DNA of 64,000 bases from Pegoplata infirma (taxonomy: Eukaryota; Arthropoda; Insecta; Diptera; Anthomyiidae): positions 331,345,038-331,409,037 of the forward strand of contig OY992536.1 in NCBI GenBank assembly GCA_963921195.1. Reading direction: 5' to 3'. How positions within the stretch are numbered: position 1 is the first letter of the stretch; every line of letters begins with the position of its first letter. A program made the translations under genes and the position numbers. The notes below the pieces were generated by a model. That model was given only the letters and a program-made list of their open reading frames with translations, was not told the DNA's origin and made no database searches. Positions 1 to 11,811 of the stretch are shown one piece after another.

Positions 1-190
1 ACAAATCTTAATGAAATTTTTTAATGAAACTACGAAATCTAATGCATCAAAATTAATGAAAATCTTGCACAATATGTATGAATTGCATTCGGCATATGAA
101 ATATTTCATTGTTGTAATGAAACAATGTTAATGAATACCATTCATTATTGATATGAAGCGTTTTTCTATCAGTGTAAGCTTGCAGTTCAT

Positions 191-391
191 TCGTTAAATC
201 AATCATTATTTTGATTAACTACAAATACAAAATTTATCAAATTTGTGATCGAAATCGAAAAATGTTGGATTGAAAACTTTGGTGATTGGTATGACGATTT
301 TCTTCATCGGAGGAGTTTCAATCAAAAAATCAATAAAAACCGCGTTTTTCGTGATAGAAATTATTTTTCAATTATTTCTGTGTAATCCGCC
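191..391 (+). repeat. Dispersed repeat, second copy at 7698-7890
   Basis: This stretch is clearly related, in the same orientation, to 7698-7890. Shared landmarks are a run reading TTCATCGGAGGAGTTTCAA, a following CGCGTTTTT, and ATTTCTGTGTAAT-like text. A short open frame (270-569) runs through it but is not conserved between copies. I do not recognise the family. It is noncoding repetitive DNA. Confidence 0.6.
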
Positions 392-453
392 TACGAACAC
401 AAGATATATTCGTGCCAAACTTCGGGAGTATATCTCTTTTGTTTTTTACTGGA

Positions 454-547
454 GTGAGCTTTCGATAGACGGACTGCCAGACATTGCTGGAAAGTATTTC
501 GATGCGTTACACGCGGAATTCCAAGTTAAGTATACGTTGGAGGGTAT
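454..547 (+). repeat. Fragment of a dispersed fly repeat, related copy at 63010-63135
   Basis: The words GACGGAC, GACATTGCTGG, TTTCGATGCGTTACACGCGG and AAGTATACG recur at 63010-63135 as GACGGACGGACATCGCTAG, TTTCGAAGCGTTACACACGG and GAGTATACCC. Established background: similar text is widespread in dipteran genomes as the tail of unclassified dispersed repeats. Only a fragment is present here. Confidence 0.5.
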
Positions 548-1490
548 ATCAAGAACTATACACATATGATTTTGCTGGGTATTAAATACGTACTCATAGT
601 ACGAATGTATTTGTACAACAACAGTTACATGTATTTGTAAAAAAATTTATACTTAGAAATCCAACTAAATTTGCAGAGTCATTTTAATCCTAATCATTGT
701 TGTTTTAATATGAATTTCCGTTAAAGTTTTTGTACTCTTACATTGTGTTGACAAGGATATTTCTTTCCAATGCTCATAGAAACACTAACAAGGGTCTAAA
801 TTTATTCCTTGTTGTTTTTTTTTGTTTAGTGTGAACGTCAATGATTTTGTGGCATGTGGTCAGTATGGAAAAATTATTCATTCATTGCATAATGACAAGC
901 AGAATTATTAACTTATGATATCGGTTTTGCTTATTTTATTGAAATGTGTTGTGTATTATGTTGCCTTTGTGGGTCTTTTTTTTTTTTGTTAATATATATG
1001 TTAACTTTATTTCTTATTTACAAAATACGTTTTGTTTTTGTATTAATTGAATTTTTATATTGCAACTACTAGAATGCACAACTAATCGGTTAACTGAGTA
1101 AACATTTATCTGAATAATCGGATAAAAAATTCAAAAAATATTCGTTTTGTCGAATTTCTTTAAAAAAATATATATTTTCTGGAACCACTTTTGGTTTAAA
1201 CTTTACAATGTTTCCAACTGGGTGTACGTGTGTGTATATGATAATAATAATAAAATAAATTTATACCATCCATGACCATTGTTTTGTTGTAAATGTTATT
1301 AATTTTTTAGTAATAAGTTTATTTGGGAATTCACACCTTTCCACGGTGTTAAGCCGTTATGGCTTTTTGATGAAATTGATTAAATTTTGTGTTTTAGTAG
1401 AAATTCTAACAATGATTTCTTTTTGAATATGTTTATTAAATATTTGGTGGGAACACATATTTTTTTGTTACTTTTACCCATGTTTCTTTT
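548..1490. other. AT-rich stretch without recognisable features
   Basis: I find no conserved coding frame, splice pattern, RNA gene or terminal repeats here. It contains homopolymer T runs and a short ATA repeat near 1240. Confidence 0.5.
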
Positions 1491-2132
1491 AGAGTGTCCC
1501 TTTATAAACTAAAATTATTTTTTATTTGGCTCACAAGGAAAGTCTTCCTAGCATCGCACTCCGATCTTTATAAATTTGAGAAATGTTGTTTAAGATAAAC
1601 AAATATTGAACAAACATTTTTTTAGCGGCCCAAACTTATTTTAAGGTGAGTCGATTTATAGGGGAAAACGACCCTTGTTTCGTTTTATACGTTTTTCCCC
1701 TATTTAGGATCAAATTAATGCGCTTACAATATTCCAAAAAACAATATGTCTTTTTTATGATTTTAATGAAATTGGTTTTATTTTGTAGAGCAGGAAAAAT
1801 AAAGGCACACGTATTTTTTTTTAGCGGCCCAAATTCATATTTAGGGGATAAAAACGAGAGGGGAAGAAACAGTAATTTTTTCAGTTTTTTGTGTTTATCT
1901 CCTTTATTATACAAAGAAACCTAGCCATGTTACATACCAAATGAAAGGTCTTTGGAAAACCCATCTTTGTGTGTAAAGAACGTGTTCAAACATGTACAAC
2001 TTTTCGTCATATTGAGTAAAATGTCAACATTTTTTGTTAATAAGTCGAAAAATTTTTATTTTTTGCCACGTTGTTAGGCATCACGAGTTAGGTATTTTAA
2101 ATACCTTTAATCTAATACCACATATGCCTATA

Positions 2133-2544
2133 GATAGATTTTTTTTTTTTTAGATAGATATTTTCTTTATTTGTTATTTTTTAAAAACATTACAATAGTA
2201 AATCTTAATTGTAAAAATTATTAAATAATAAACATAAAGAGATTTACAGCTTGGTTTTTTTAAAACCGTCAGCTGGAAGATAGAGTGATTTTATTTTTCT
2301 TTTTTTCCTTTTAAAAATTGAATTCTGCTATCAACATTTTCCTATATTTCAAAGCAACTCTAACATAGTTATAAAGGTTTGACCAATCAGCAACTTCATC
2401 ACCATTTAAAATATTAATCATTTGTTCTTCTGTTAAAAATGTATTACAGAAGTACCGCAATCTTATTTCCTTTAACACTGGACACCTGCCCAAAAAATGT
2501 TGTATAGTTTCCTTCTCTCTAAGGTTGCACAAGGAGCAATTACA
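2133..2544 (-). mobile_element. 5'-truncated non-LTR retrotransposon (LINE) insertion
   Basis: On the - strand this reads as the last codons of a LINE reverse-transcriptase ORF, a 3' UTR, an AATAAA-like signal and an A run (about 2140-2151). The insertion is flanked by a perfect 11-bp duplication ATATGCCTATA at 2122-2132 and 2545-2555, the hallmark of target-primed reverse transcription. Only about 410 bp remain, so it was dead on arrival. The clade (jockey-like or related) is inferred from the encoded C-terminal motif only. Confidence 0.85.
2311..2544 (-). pseudogene. C-terminal tail of a LINE ORF2 (reverse transcriptase polyprotein)
   Basis: The frame is open from the insertion boundary to a TAA at 2311-2313, about 77 residues. 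It starts with a CCHC zinc-knuckle pattern (C-x2-C-x9-H-x4-C, reading CSLC then QHFLGRC), followed by PVLKEIRLRYF, a NILNG motif and a final ALKYRKMLIAEFNF. This order is typical of the extreme C terminus of insect jockey-like and related LINE ORF2 proteins, after the reverse-transcriptase domain. The polymerase and endonuclease domains are absent because of 5' truncation, so no activity is expected. Confidence 0.8.
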
Positions 2545-3089
2545 ATATGCCTATATGAGTTTTGTCTTAATAGGCGCAAATAGTAAAAAACTAAAAAAAG
2601 GTCAATTTTCCCCGTACAAATCGACCCCCTCCACAACACCCCTTAAAGTGAGTTTTGGTCGCTAAAAAAAATACGTGTCGAATTAATTTTCCTTCCGAAC
2701 AACATATTGAAATTTCATGAAGATAGGAGGGTGACACCAGGGTGACTCTCTTTGTTAATTAAAATAATCTTAAAATACGCACTTTAAAAGATGCAATTTT
2801 TTTAATAATTTGACCTTGAATTTTAAGGTCAAATTTATATATCTTTAAAAAACCACCAATGCCATTAAAAAGGTCTTCAAAAATACTTTAAAAATCGTTT
2901 TTTAAAATAAATTTTTATAGCATCAAAGTGTCAATAAAAATTCAACCAAATATGGTCTTTGCAAAAAAATAAAAACTTCCCATCTCTGTAACTCTAAAAA
3001 AAAATTTATTTGAACGAAAAAATTTTAATTTTTTGTTAAGTTTTTTATATAAAATCTTAAATAAAAATAATATTAAAACGAAAGAATGA

Positions 3090-3445
3090 TAAGAAAGAAT
3101 GCATCAATCTTTTTTCTTCATATTTCCTTTCGTCCCGAAAAAACAAAAAAAAAACGTAAAATTTGGCTAAACTTTAAATTTAGCTTAAATTTATATACTT
3201 TAAATTTGGTTAAACATTAATTTTTGCTAAAATTTTTTTTAGATTTTAAAAATTTTAATTTTATTTTTTTTTATAAATAAGAGTTTTGTGAGTGTGACTC
3301 AACGTGATTGTAAATAAAGCTTGTGTAAGTGCACGTGAGCGTAAGTTTTCTTAAATTTACTCACGTGATTGTGAATGAGTGAGTAGAAAAAAATATGCTC
3401 GTAAGTGAGTATGAGTCAAAAATCACTCACGTGCCCCTCTCTTAT
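3090..3445. repeat. Diverged relative of the GTGAGT-rich element at 40318-40799
   Basis: This stretch contains many GTGAGTG, CACGTGA and ACTCAC words and a segment reading ATAAGAGTTTTGTGAGTGTG. That segment is mirrored at about 40450-40490 in the other copy. The right edge (GTGCCCCTCTC) resembles the TAGAGATGGGCAC-type end of that hAT-like element. Its other end is not recognisable. Confidence 0.45.
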
Positions 3446-4593
3446 CAAAACCACGCCCAAAAAAGATTTCAGCTAATATGTGAATGGGAGTATAAGTAAT
3501 CGCTTAAATCCAGAATTGGATATGCAAATAAAGAAGAAGTATAAGTTAAATCATTTTAGACAAGTGTAAATTTTACCGCTAGGATTTTTTTTTTTTAAAT
3601 TTAAAGGAATACAATTTTATTTCTCTAGCTTGATATAAGTTTTTTAGCAGTTCCTTTATTTATGCACTTAATTTAATTCAGTATTTGACATGGTTCAATA
3701 AACATTTAAAAATAACTCAAAATATTCTCATAAATTTGTTCAAAAAACATGAATTATTCCTTTTTGTTTTTAAATGAATATTTAATTAAATTGTTTTCTA
3801 ATAATATTAAAGGCCCATCACACAAATATAGACACGCGTCAACCAGCGAACGCGGTTTGTCTAACCAACGTTCAAGCCACTTTATTTTTTTATTTTTTTT
3901 TTATTTAAATGAATACTTTAGGCACACCTTTGTTGGGCCAACATTAGAACAACATTAACCAGCTAAGATTGTCGAACAAACGAACGACTGGTAGACCAAC
4001 CAACAACCACCCCTTTAACTTAACTTAAGCTCTTAACATTTTGCCCAAATTACGCACCATCCATCCATCAATCATTCAAAGTTTCAAATGTGTGTGCGTA
4101 CAATAAATTTAATATCGACATTTCTTTATAACATCAACAATGACATGATATTATCATCGTCATAATGATGTGTTTGTATGCATTAAATGCATACATATTC
4201 GTTAGGGTGGCACGAAAAATGTTTTATGTCGAATTTCTCAAGGAGTGCCGACAGCATTCAAAAAAATACGTTTTTAAATCACCCCCAAAGTAGTACACAC
4301 AAAAAATTATTGGCTAAAAAATTTCAATAAAATCAACAAAATTTATCAATTGAATGTGGGTGTGGAACAAGGTGCTATAATCCAAAAACGAAATTGTTCA
4401 GGAGAAACAAAAAACTAAATAAGTCGCGAAAAAAAATATTTTTTTAAATTTCTTTTTGCAGCTCGACGAAGATGCACCATATGCATCAATGTACAAAATT
4501 TCATTAAAAACAAATGAGCGGAAGTAGCAAAAAAAATGCATGTGAAATTTTGTTCTAGTGGAATAAGGTGCTATGTTACAATTTCTACTAGTA

Positions 4594-5030
4594 CCCAGCA
4601 AAAACTTGCATTACCAAGTAATGAAATGTGTAATGGGAAATTCAAAAGTTATAACTACTTCTGATTCGAATTACCTTTCCCATTACATTTACAAGCAAAT
4701 GTGCCAAATGTAATGATTATCAAACCAATATTAATAACTAATTACATATATACTTATAGGTAATGAAAAAATTATTAAAAAAAAAAAAATTTTAAAAATA
4801 AAAAAATATTTAATTTTATTTTATTTTTATTCAATATCATTATATTATTATACAGTGAGTCAAAAAGTAATAATCTAGTTCTGAAATTTTTTTATTTTAT
4901 TATAATGACTTATGTAAGTCATTATTAAAAAGTCCTTATTTTACATTTCAAAATAATGCTAAAGGTAATTTTCTGTCATTACTAAGTAATTAGAATGGTA
5001 ATGATGTGTCATTACCAAGTTTTTGCTGGG
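4594..5030 (+). mobile_element. MITE, CCCAGCAAAAACTTG ends, TA target duplication
   Basis: It begins CCCAGCAAAAACTTG and ends with the inverse CAAGTTTTTGCTGGG, flanked by TA at 4592-4593 and 5031-5032. The second copy at 50618-51044 is in the opposite orientation. The interior repeats words around CATTACC and TAATGA. It has no coding capacity. The TA duplication suggests mobilisation by a Tc1/mariner-type transposase (inference). Confidence 0.8.
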
Positions 5031-5461
5031 TAGGAATTTCAATACATTTGTCAAGTAGTTTTAAGTTTTTTGTGTTATTTTAAAAAAAATAAAATATAGC
5101 GTGATGAATTCTGCAAAATTTAGGCGGGGTCCAGGAGTAATAATTTTTATATAAAAATAATAAAAAGCAGTTAATTAAACAAAAAAAAAATAACTGTTAT
5201 ACGGTTTATTTTAAAAAAAAATGGGTTAAAAAATTTGGCCAATTTATTATATTAGTTACTAACCATTAAATTTTAAAGTTTGAACTTAAAAATTTATTAG
5301 ATTATCAAAATATACCCTTAGTATTACGTAAAATAATATTATGCTTTTATATGGATATAGCACATTTTTCCAATTTACACTTTAACTATCAATAGAATAG
5401 ATAACATAGCGTTTTTTGCCAAACTAATGGGCACATATTAAAGCCTAGGATGTTTTCTATA

Positions 5462-5827
5462 CCCGAGTAAAAATTTTCTGGTCTAATCATATATAATTTG
5501 ATACAATCTTATATGAGTTAATATGCTTCCGTATAAATTTATATAAAATTGTATCTATCACTTTGATACGGTTGATACACTTTATATGGTTAGATATTGC
5601 TCCATATATGATTAGATTCGTATTTTGGTTTTGCTCATCAAATTATATAAAAATTGATATTATAAGATCAATTTGATTTAATTAGATTTGACCAAATTCA
5701 GGATCAAATTGTATCAATTTTTATATTTTTTGATCTAAAGTAATACAATTAGATATTATTTGATACAACCATTTTACGGATCAAATTAGATCTATTCAGT
5801 AAAATTAGCATAATATTTTTACTAGGG
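5462..5827. mobile_element. MITE, CCCGAGTAAAAA ends, AT-rich interior
   Basis: It starts CCCGAGTAAAAATTTT and ends TATTTTTACTAGGG, flanked by TA at 5460-5461 and 5828-5829. The interior is made of degenerate ATATAATTTGATACAA-like words. It belongs to the same end-type as the large palindromes at 19407-19860 and 19930-20203. Confidence 0.7.
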
Positions 5828-6215
5828 TATATTAACCATCTCACATGTAAGAATTTAAATATATGACCTTTAGTTAAACTGCAAAACACATGTTAGTATA
5901 AGGCAAAAAGTATAAAATATTCCCAAAAATAGTTAAAATTGAACATTTAAGGTCGCTTTTATAACAGGAAACGACCGAGTTTTTAACAAATTGGTTTAGA
6001 AATAGGTCGAACTATTGTAGGAAGGTACGATTTTGCAAAAAAACGCGATTTCCAAAAATTGGATTTTAGCACCTTGTTATACACATACATTCAATTATTG
6101 TTTTGATTAACATTTTTGTTATTTTCTTTAACTATTAAATTACAAATTTTCAACATACCACATTTTTTTCGCTTCAATTTATTTAAGTACATTATAAAAA
6201 AAATATACTCTATAC

Positions 6216-7049
6216 CAGCGGTTACCAACCTATGGTACGCGTACCACTAGGGGGTACGCGAAACTGTCCGCGGGGGTACGCCAAATTTTTAGTAGTTTGG
6301 ACATTCGTTTTAGATTAACCTTTCAATGCTGGCTTCGCATCTGGCTTCCAAAGTTTTCCATATAGTCAGGTTTTCAAGAAAGTTGAGGTCAAAGTTCACA
6401 AAAACCTTATTTTTGTGCAATTTAGAAAGCATTTTTTGCGATTTTTTGGATGATATTTTGAGATCTGACCACTTGTTTTCGATTAACCTTTCGATGCTGA
6501 TTCCGAATATGGTTCCCAATTTTTTCTATGATGTCAGGTTTTTGAGCAAATTTATGTCAAATTTCTCAAAAAACGTGTTTTTGGGCATTTTTAAGACGGG
6601 TTGTAATAGAGTGGATACCATTTTGTTAAGCTCAAAATGCCCTTTCATTGTTATTGGGGGTGTTTCATTCAAAAAATCACGGAATTATTGATCTGCCCTG
6701 GTATAAAAAATGCATTTAAAAAAAAATAAAAAAATATAATTTTTTTTAAGAGTTCAAAAAACGTCCGTTGTTTTAATTTTTGATGTATAATTGACTGGTG
6801 AAATCAGATTTACAATATTTTCCTCCATTTTTGCTCTGCAGAAAAATCAGTTCAAAATCCGCGTTTTCAGATGCATTGAACCAACCACCCCAAGGAGCGA
6901 ACGTTTTTCCAGAAAAATACCACCATTGTTTTGATCTCCCCTAAATCCTTCAAAAAAATTATACCGCAGATAAAAAACTCGTTAGGGGGTACGCGACTGA
7001 TAAAATTTAAAATTAGGGGTACGCGAGCCAAAAAGGTTGGTAACCGCTG
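6216..7049. mobile_element. Non-autonomous hAT element, SPIN/Charlie-like ends
   Basis: The ends are CAGCGGTTACCAACC and its inverse GGTTGGTAACCGCTG, flanked by a perfect 8-bp duplication CTCTATAC at 6208-6215 and 7050-7057. CAGNGGTTNNCAACC ends with an 8-bp duplication are typical of hAT elements of the Charlie/SPIN type. Subterminal GGGGGTACGCG words occur at both ends. The interior carries an imperfect duplication of about 175 bp (about 6310-6440 and 6478-6600). Open frames on both strands here are products of that duplication and show no transposase motif. Confidence 0.9.
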
Positions 7050-7063
7050 CTCTATACTATATA

Positions 7064-7614
7064 CACAGAAAAAAATAAAAAAAATATTTGAGTAAATTTT
7101 TAATACTATTGAGTAAAAAATTACTCAATATTGCACCAGTAAACGATTTAATAGTATTGAGTAAATTTTTAATAAAAATTTATTAAATGTTTGAAAAAAA
7201 ATTTGAGTAAATTTTTAATTGACACAATTAAAAATTTACTCAAAATTTATCTATTTATTTTTTTAAAAAGTTTAAAAAAGTTTTAAATTTTTTTACAAAA
7301 AACAAAAAAAATTGTTTTTCAAACTTTACCAAACATATTTATGTCACAAAAACATTGGAAAATTTTATAAAGACGATTACAAACTTTCATATACATATAC
7401 AAAAAAAGTATAAACTAAACGAGAATTCAAAAAACTATGAGAGTTTACCAAAAATTAAAAAAACTATTACATTTTTATTAAATTATTTACTTAAATTGTT
7501 TTTAAAATTTTTAAGTAAATTTGTAATTGCGTAAATTAAAAAATTACTCAATTTTTGTTTTTATATTTAAACACATGTTTACTCAAATTTGTTACCTACA
7601 TATTTTGTTCTGTG
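7064..7614 (+). mobile_element. MITE, CACAGAAAAAAATAAA ends, copy 1
   Basis: It runs from CACAGAAAAAAATAAAAA to TTTTGTTCTGTG and is flanked by TA on both sides. The interior is built from repeated GAGTAAATTTTTAAT and TTACTCAA words around a GCACCAGTAAACGATTTAAT segment. Further copies are at 8638-9237 (same orientation), 16665-17252 (opposite) and a fragment at 54521-54791. It has no coding capacity. Confidence 0.8.
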
Positions 7615-7697
7615 TACTTTATACTTTTTTTAGTGTCGGCAACATATTGGATAGCAAAAAATATGAATTTCTTCATAATTTTGTCATAAGCTTAAAA

Positions 7698-7890
7698 TTC
7701 GTTTGTTAAATCAATCATTATTTTTATTGACTTTAAATAAAAAATTTATCAAATTTTTGATCAAAATCGAAAAAGTAACAATTTTATGATTTATATAACA
7801 ACTGCCTTCATCGGAGGAGTTTCAAATAAAAAATTAATTGAATCCGCGTTTTTGTTGATTGAAATTCGTTTTCAATTCTTTCTGTGTATT
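7698..7890 (+). repeat. Dispersed repeat, second copy of 191-391
   Basis: It shares long stretches with 191-391 in the same orientation, including CTTCATCGGAGGAGTTTCAA, CCGCGTTTTT and TTTCTGTGTATTC. The family is not recognised. Confidence 0.6.
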
Positions 7891-7961
7891 CTTCAATTAA
7901 AAAAAATGCATGAATGGCAATTTTATAATTTTATTTATACACTATGCATCATTTTGCAACC

Positions 7962-8578
7962 TAAATGTTTTGATACGCTGAAAAACTGAAAGGTACTGAT
8001 AAGAGAAGAAAAACCCTAGCAGGGGTTGGTCTGACTGATTGAAGTTTTTTTTTAAATTGGCGTTTGAAGTTTTAGGCTTAGAGTTTAATTTTAGATAAGA
8101 GGACGCTTTTTGTAATACCTATATCTCAAAAACTATTCACAAATTTGCTCGAGTGTCTTCGGCAATATTGTAGCTCTTGAACTGCCCTACTAAAAATTCT
8201 CAAACGTTTATTTAAAAAAATTCTACCTTCATGTCCAAAAACTTATAAATTAAAAAAAAAATACCATTTTATTTTTTACATTATTAAGTTTTTAATCATG
8301 AAGGTGGAATTTATTTTTGAATAAACGTCTGAACATTTTTCGCCTGGCAGTTTACGAGCTACAACTTTGCCGAAGACACTCAAGAAAAATCATGAATAGT
8401 CTTCGAGATGTAGGCATTACAAAAAGCGTTCTGTTATCAAAAATTCATTTCTAAGCCTAAAATTCAAACGCCAGTTAAAAAAAAAAACCTTAGTCAGTCA
8501 GACCAAACCCAGCTAGGGGTTTTCTTCTCTCATCAGTAGCTTTCAGATTTTTTTGGTTTCAAGCGTATCAAATTTTAA
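7962..8578. repeat. Foldback (long hairpin) element
   Basis: Left text such as TTTTGATACGCTG, CTGAAAGGTACTGAT and GGTCTGACTGATTG is mirrored on the right (the - strand reads TTTGATACGCTTG, CTGAAAGCTACTGAT, GGTCTGACTGACTA). Matching continues through GTCTTCGGCAA to a turn near 8265. The arms are about 290 bp with short mismatched patches. It is bracketed by two direct copies of the same MITE (7064-7614 and 8638-9237). No protein is encoded. Confidence 0.75.
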
Positions 8579-8637
8579 GTGCCCCACTGTGTTATTGGCA
8601 ATATTAACATACATGCATTTTACTGAAGATGAGTGTA

Positions 8638-9237
8638 CACAGAAAAAAATAAAAAAAAAATTTGAGTAAATTTTTAATACTATTGAGTAAAAAATTACTC
8701 AATTTTCCACCAGTAAACGATTTAATAGTATTGAGTAAACTTTTAATAAAAAATTATTAAATGCTTAATAAAAAATTTGAGTAAATTATTAATTCACACA
8801 ATTAAATCTTTACTTAAAATTTTTTAATATTTTTAAGTAACTTTTTAATTGTGTCAAGTAAAAATTTACTCAAAATGTATCAAATTATTTTTTTAAAAAG
8901 TTTAAAAAGTTTCTAATTTTTTTTTCCAAAAAAATTGCTTTTACAAACTTTACCAAATATACTTATGTCTTCAAGACAAAGTAAAATTTTATAAAGATGA
9001 TTTCAAACTTTCATATACATATACAAAAAACAATAAACTAAATGAGAATTCAAAACACCAAGAGAAAAAAAAATAAATAAAAAAAAATATTAAATTTGTA
9101 TTAAATTATTTACTCAAATTTTATTTTCAATTTTTGAGTAAATTTTTAATTGCGTCAATTAAAAAATTACTCAAATTTTTTTTAAAAAATTAAACAAGTG
9201 ATTACTCAAATTTGTTTCCTCCATATTTTTTTCTGTG
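8638..9237 (+). mobile_element. MITE, CACAGAAAAAAATAAA ends, copy 2
   Basis: It runs from CACAGAAAAAAATAAAAA to TTTTTTTCTGTG, flanked by TA. It is in the same orientation as copy 1 and shares its GAGTAAATTTTTAAT units and central CCAGTAAACGATTTAATAG. Confidence 0.8.
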
Positions 9238-9239
9238 TA

Positions 9240-11800
9240 CGTTTTACTGAATGTTCTTCGTAATCTCATACAAAAAGATGTTAAAACTATAGTTTTATAT
9301 TTAAAAGTTTTATATTTAAAAACATATTTTTAAAAATCCTTGATTACATTCAATTTAGCTTGTGGTAAAAAAAATCAAATAATTCCCGTATGGAATTTGT
9401 TGGGTTTATTTCATTGGAAGTTTCTTATTTTATGGTGCCTCGAATTTAAATTTAAAACATTAATAAAATACTATTTTCGATACACTCTAATGAATAAAAG
9501 AAACTCGTGCGAATAAACCATTTTACTTTAAATTGTTGAATAAAAAATATTGTGAATATGAATAAATGAATGGTAGTTGTTCCTGTCGAGAATGAAATTA
9601 AATTTTAACCACACCAAAAATATCACACACTGTAAGTAGTAGTTGTAGTTAGTGGAACATTCGTTGGTTTTATGTCTGTCTGTCTCTACAAGCCACTTAA
9701 GGGACTTTTCAAGTGTCTCATTGCCCAATGTTGAAGAGTTCAAATGAAAAGAACTTGTGTATGTTGTACGAACAAAACTTGTAATAACTTTTTTCCCTTT
9801 GACTCTACATGGTCTTTCTTTCTTTCACCATGTAATTACATTCTAAATACAACTGTATGTGAGAAACTTGGTTTTAACTTTTTTTTACTTTAAAAATCAA
9901 TTCAAAAACTACATGTGTTTTTGGGTTTTCTCTCAACACATGTAAAATGAAAATGATGGAAAATGAACCGTCAACATAAAAGATGGAAAGCCCTAAATTT
10001 GTAAATATTTTAGGGATTATCTAAAAGTCATCAGTTAAATATCCTCAATCGTATTTGTGCAGTCAAAAAAAAAACATCGACAGATGAGTTTGAACTAATG
10101 GTAATCCTAATCAGTATGATTAACGACTAAAATGGTTATATTAACCAATTATAATCCCGTTAAGACTTTCTGCGTGTTTATTTGTATGTAGTTGTGTGTT
10201 TTGTTTATGTGCAAAATTTTCAAAATATTAACGAAAATTTTTAAAATAAACAAATGAGTTTTTGACTTTTCTGTTTATTAATCCTAAAGAAAATGGATTT
10301 AAAAATCATATTTTCTTTATTTTTCTGCTATTATTGTTGTTAGAAAAACTCTTACACAATTAGTTAATTATGATAATGAATGCATGAATGAATGGATGAC
10401 TGAAAATGTATACATATTTCTATACGTTAATGCATATGTGTACGTATGTTGTTAGTGTGTAGGTTCATTAGAGTGAGTAGAAAATAACTAATTCGCAAAT
10501 ATAGAAATTTGACAACGCGCAAATGTTGTAAAGACTTGATTTACGTCACCAGTTGTTGGTTTAAGTTTGGAATTTCGGAAAAATTAAACTTTCATTAATT
10601 TTATATACATATTTTTTTTTTGTTTTCCTACATATTATTTCATATTACCCATCACAAACTAGTGCTTGCTAGATGCACTTTTATAAGCTAAGCAGTAAAG
10701 AGCTGCCAACTGAAAAATTGTAAAAGTTTTCGAGATTAAAAAAAAATATTTTTAAGAAAACTAAGTTTTTCTTACTTTTTGATATATGTACTATGTACTA
10801 CACAGAAAATAAAATCGTCAAATTTAAATCAACAAACATCAATTGTAAATCAACCAAACATGATATTAACCAAACATTTAGTAAAAACAAACTCAGTCAA
10901 GTAATTTTATTTCAAAATTATCTTATCAAGTCAACAAATAATGTTTGTGTTCGTGAAATTTCTTTGTTGAAAAAAAAAAATCATTTGTCAGATCAACAAA
11001 TTGTCTTAAATTTCTTTTTTTATAGCCTATGAACTTTTTCATAGATTTCTGTTTTCTATGAATTTGTTTCATAGATTCTGTGAATTGGCTGACTTCTAAT
11101 GATTTTTTCACAGAACCAATGTACGTTTTCATATCCGTAATGAACAAAATTCTTTCAGTGCAGGTTTAAGTTTTTCATATAACTTTTTTTTTCTTCCCAC
11201 TTTAATGGATATGTATAAATGTTTATAACTAATGATGTTTGTTTTGTTTTAAACACAAGACTGTGTAAATATTGGTAATTTTTTGGAAATTGTCTTAAAA
11301 TCACCCTATCAGTGTAATATGCACGTTTTCTGTCCACTCTTTTCTTTGGGATTAATATCAATATGGTCAGCAATTAAGACGAAAGCCATTTATGAATTTA
11401 CTCTCACTTAAATCACTTCCGAAGTTTCAAATTTCTATTTTTGTCAGAGAACAGTGGCAACAAAACATAGATAATAAAATTATAGTATAATTTTTTTTTT
11501 TGAAAAACCATATTTTTAGGCATGAAAATATGAAATGAATATATTTATTTGGGGAAAAAATCATACATGATTGATACAATTATTAGCTTCACTGTACCAT
11601 ACGAATCTAAACATTGCAGTCTATGTCATTAGATATGACCAATCACTTGTATACGTATATGTATTGATGACCCCTCAGAATCCATCCACTGTCTCTACTA
11701 AATTTTACCAAATGTATAATACATAGTTCATAGATTTCTACTAACAAGGAAGGGTTCCCATATCATAATTTCATATTTCAATGAAATTTCAAATAAGAGA
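9240..11800. other. Gene-free AT-rich stretch
   Basis: The longest frame, 9528-9743 (- strand, 71 codons), shows no family resemblance, no splice context and no repeat support. Around 11030-11130 there are short palindromic words (CTATGAACTTTTTCATAG). I see no RNA gene or element with clear ends. Confidence 0.5.
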
Positions 11801-11811
11801 AGATGTTAGCA

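Larger units (their letters stand above)
1491..2765. repeat. Degenerate inverted-repeat element hosting a LINE insertion
   Basis: Text on the left (about 1540-1690, with TTTTTTTAGCGGCCCAAAC and GGGGAAAACGACC) is mirrored on the right (about 2600-2740, where the - strand reads TTTTTTTTAGCGACCAAAA and GGGGAAAATTGACC). The outer left edge reads TAGAGTGTCCC, a hAT-like end. A related partial copy lies at 32437-32530, sharing a GGGTGACACCAGGG-type motif and a TTTATTTTTCCTGC-type motif. Ends and target duplication are not resolved. Confidence 0.4.
4348..6098. mobile_element. Outer inverted-repeat element containing two nested MITEs
   Basis: The left text around 4348-4390 (AATTGAATGTGGGTGTGG then AACAAGGTGCTATAATCC) is mirrored at 6050-6098 (the - strand reads AATTGAATGTATGTGTATAA then CAAGGTGCTAAAATCC). 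Two well-bounded MITEs, 4594-5030 and 5462-5827, sit inside. The outer ends are degenerate and no target duplication was identified. Confidence 0.5.

Noticed and set aside
6310..6691. Open frames on both strands within the SPIN-like hAT element
   Set aside because: They arise from an internal duplication in a non-autonomous element and lack transposase motifs.
9528..9743. 71-codon - strand frame
   Set aside because: No recognised motif and no supporting splice signals.
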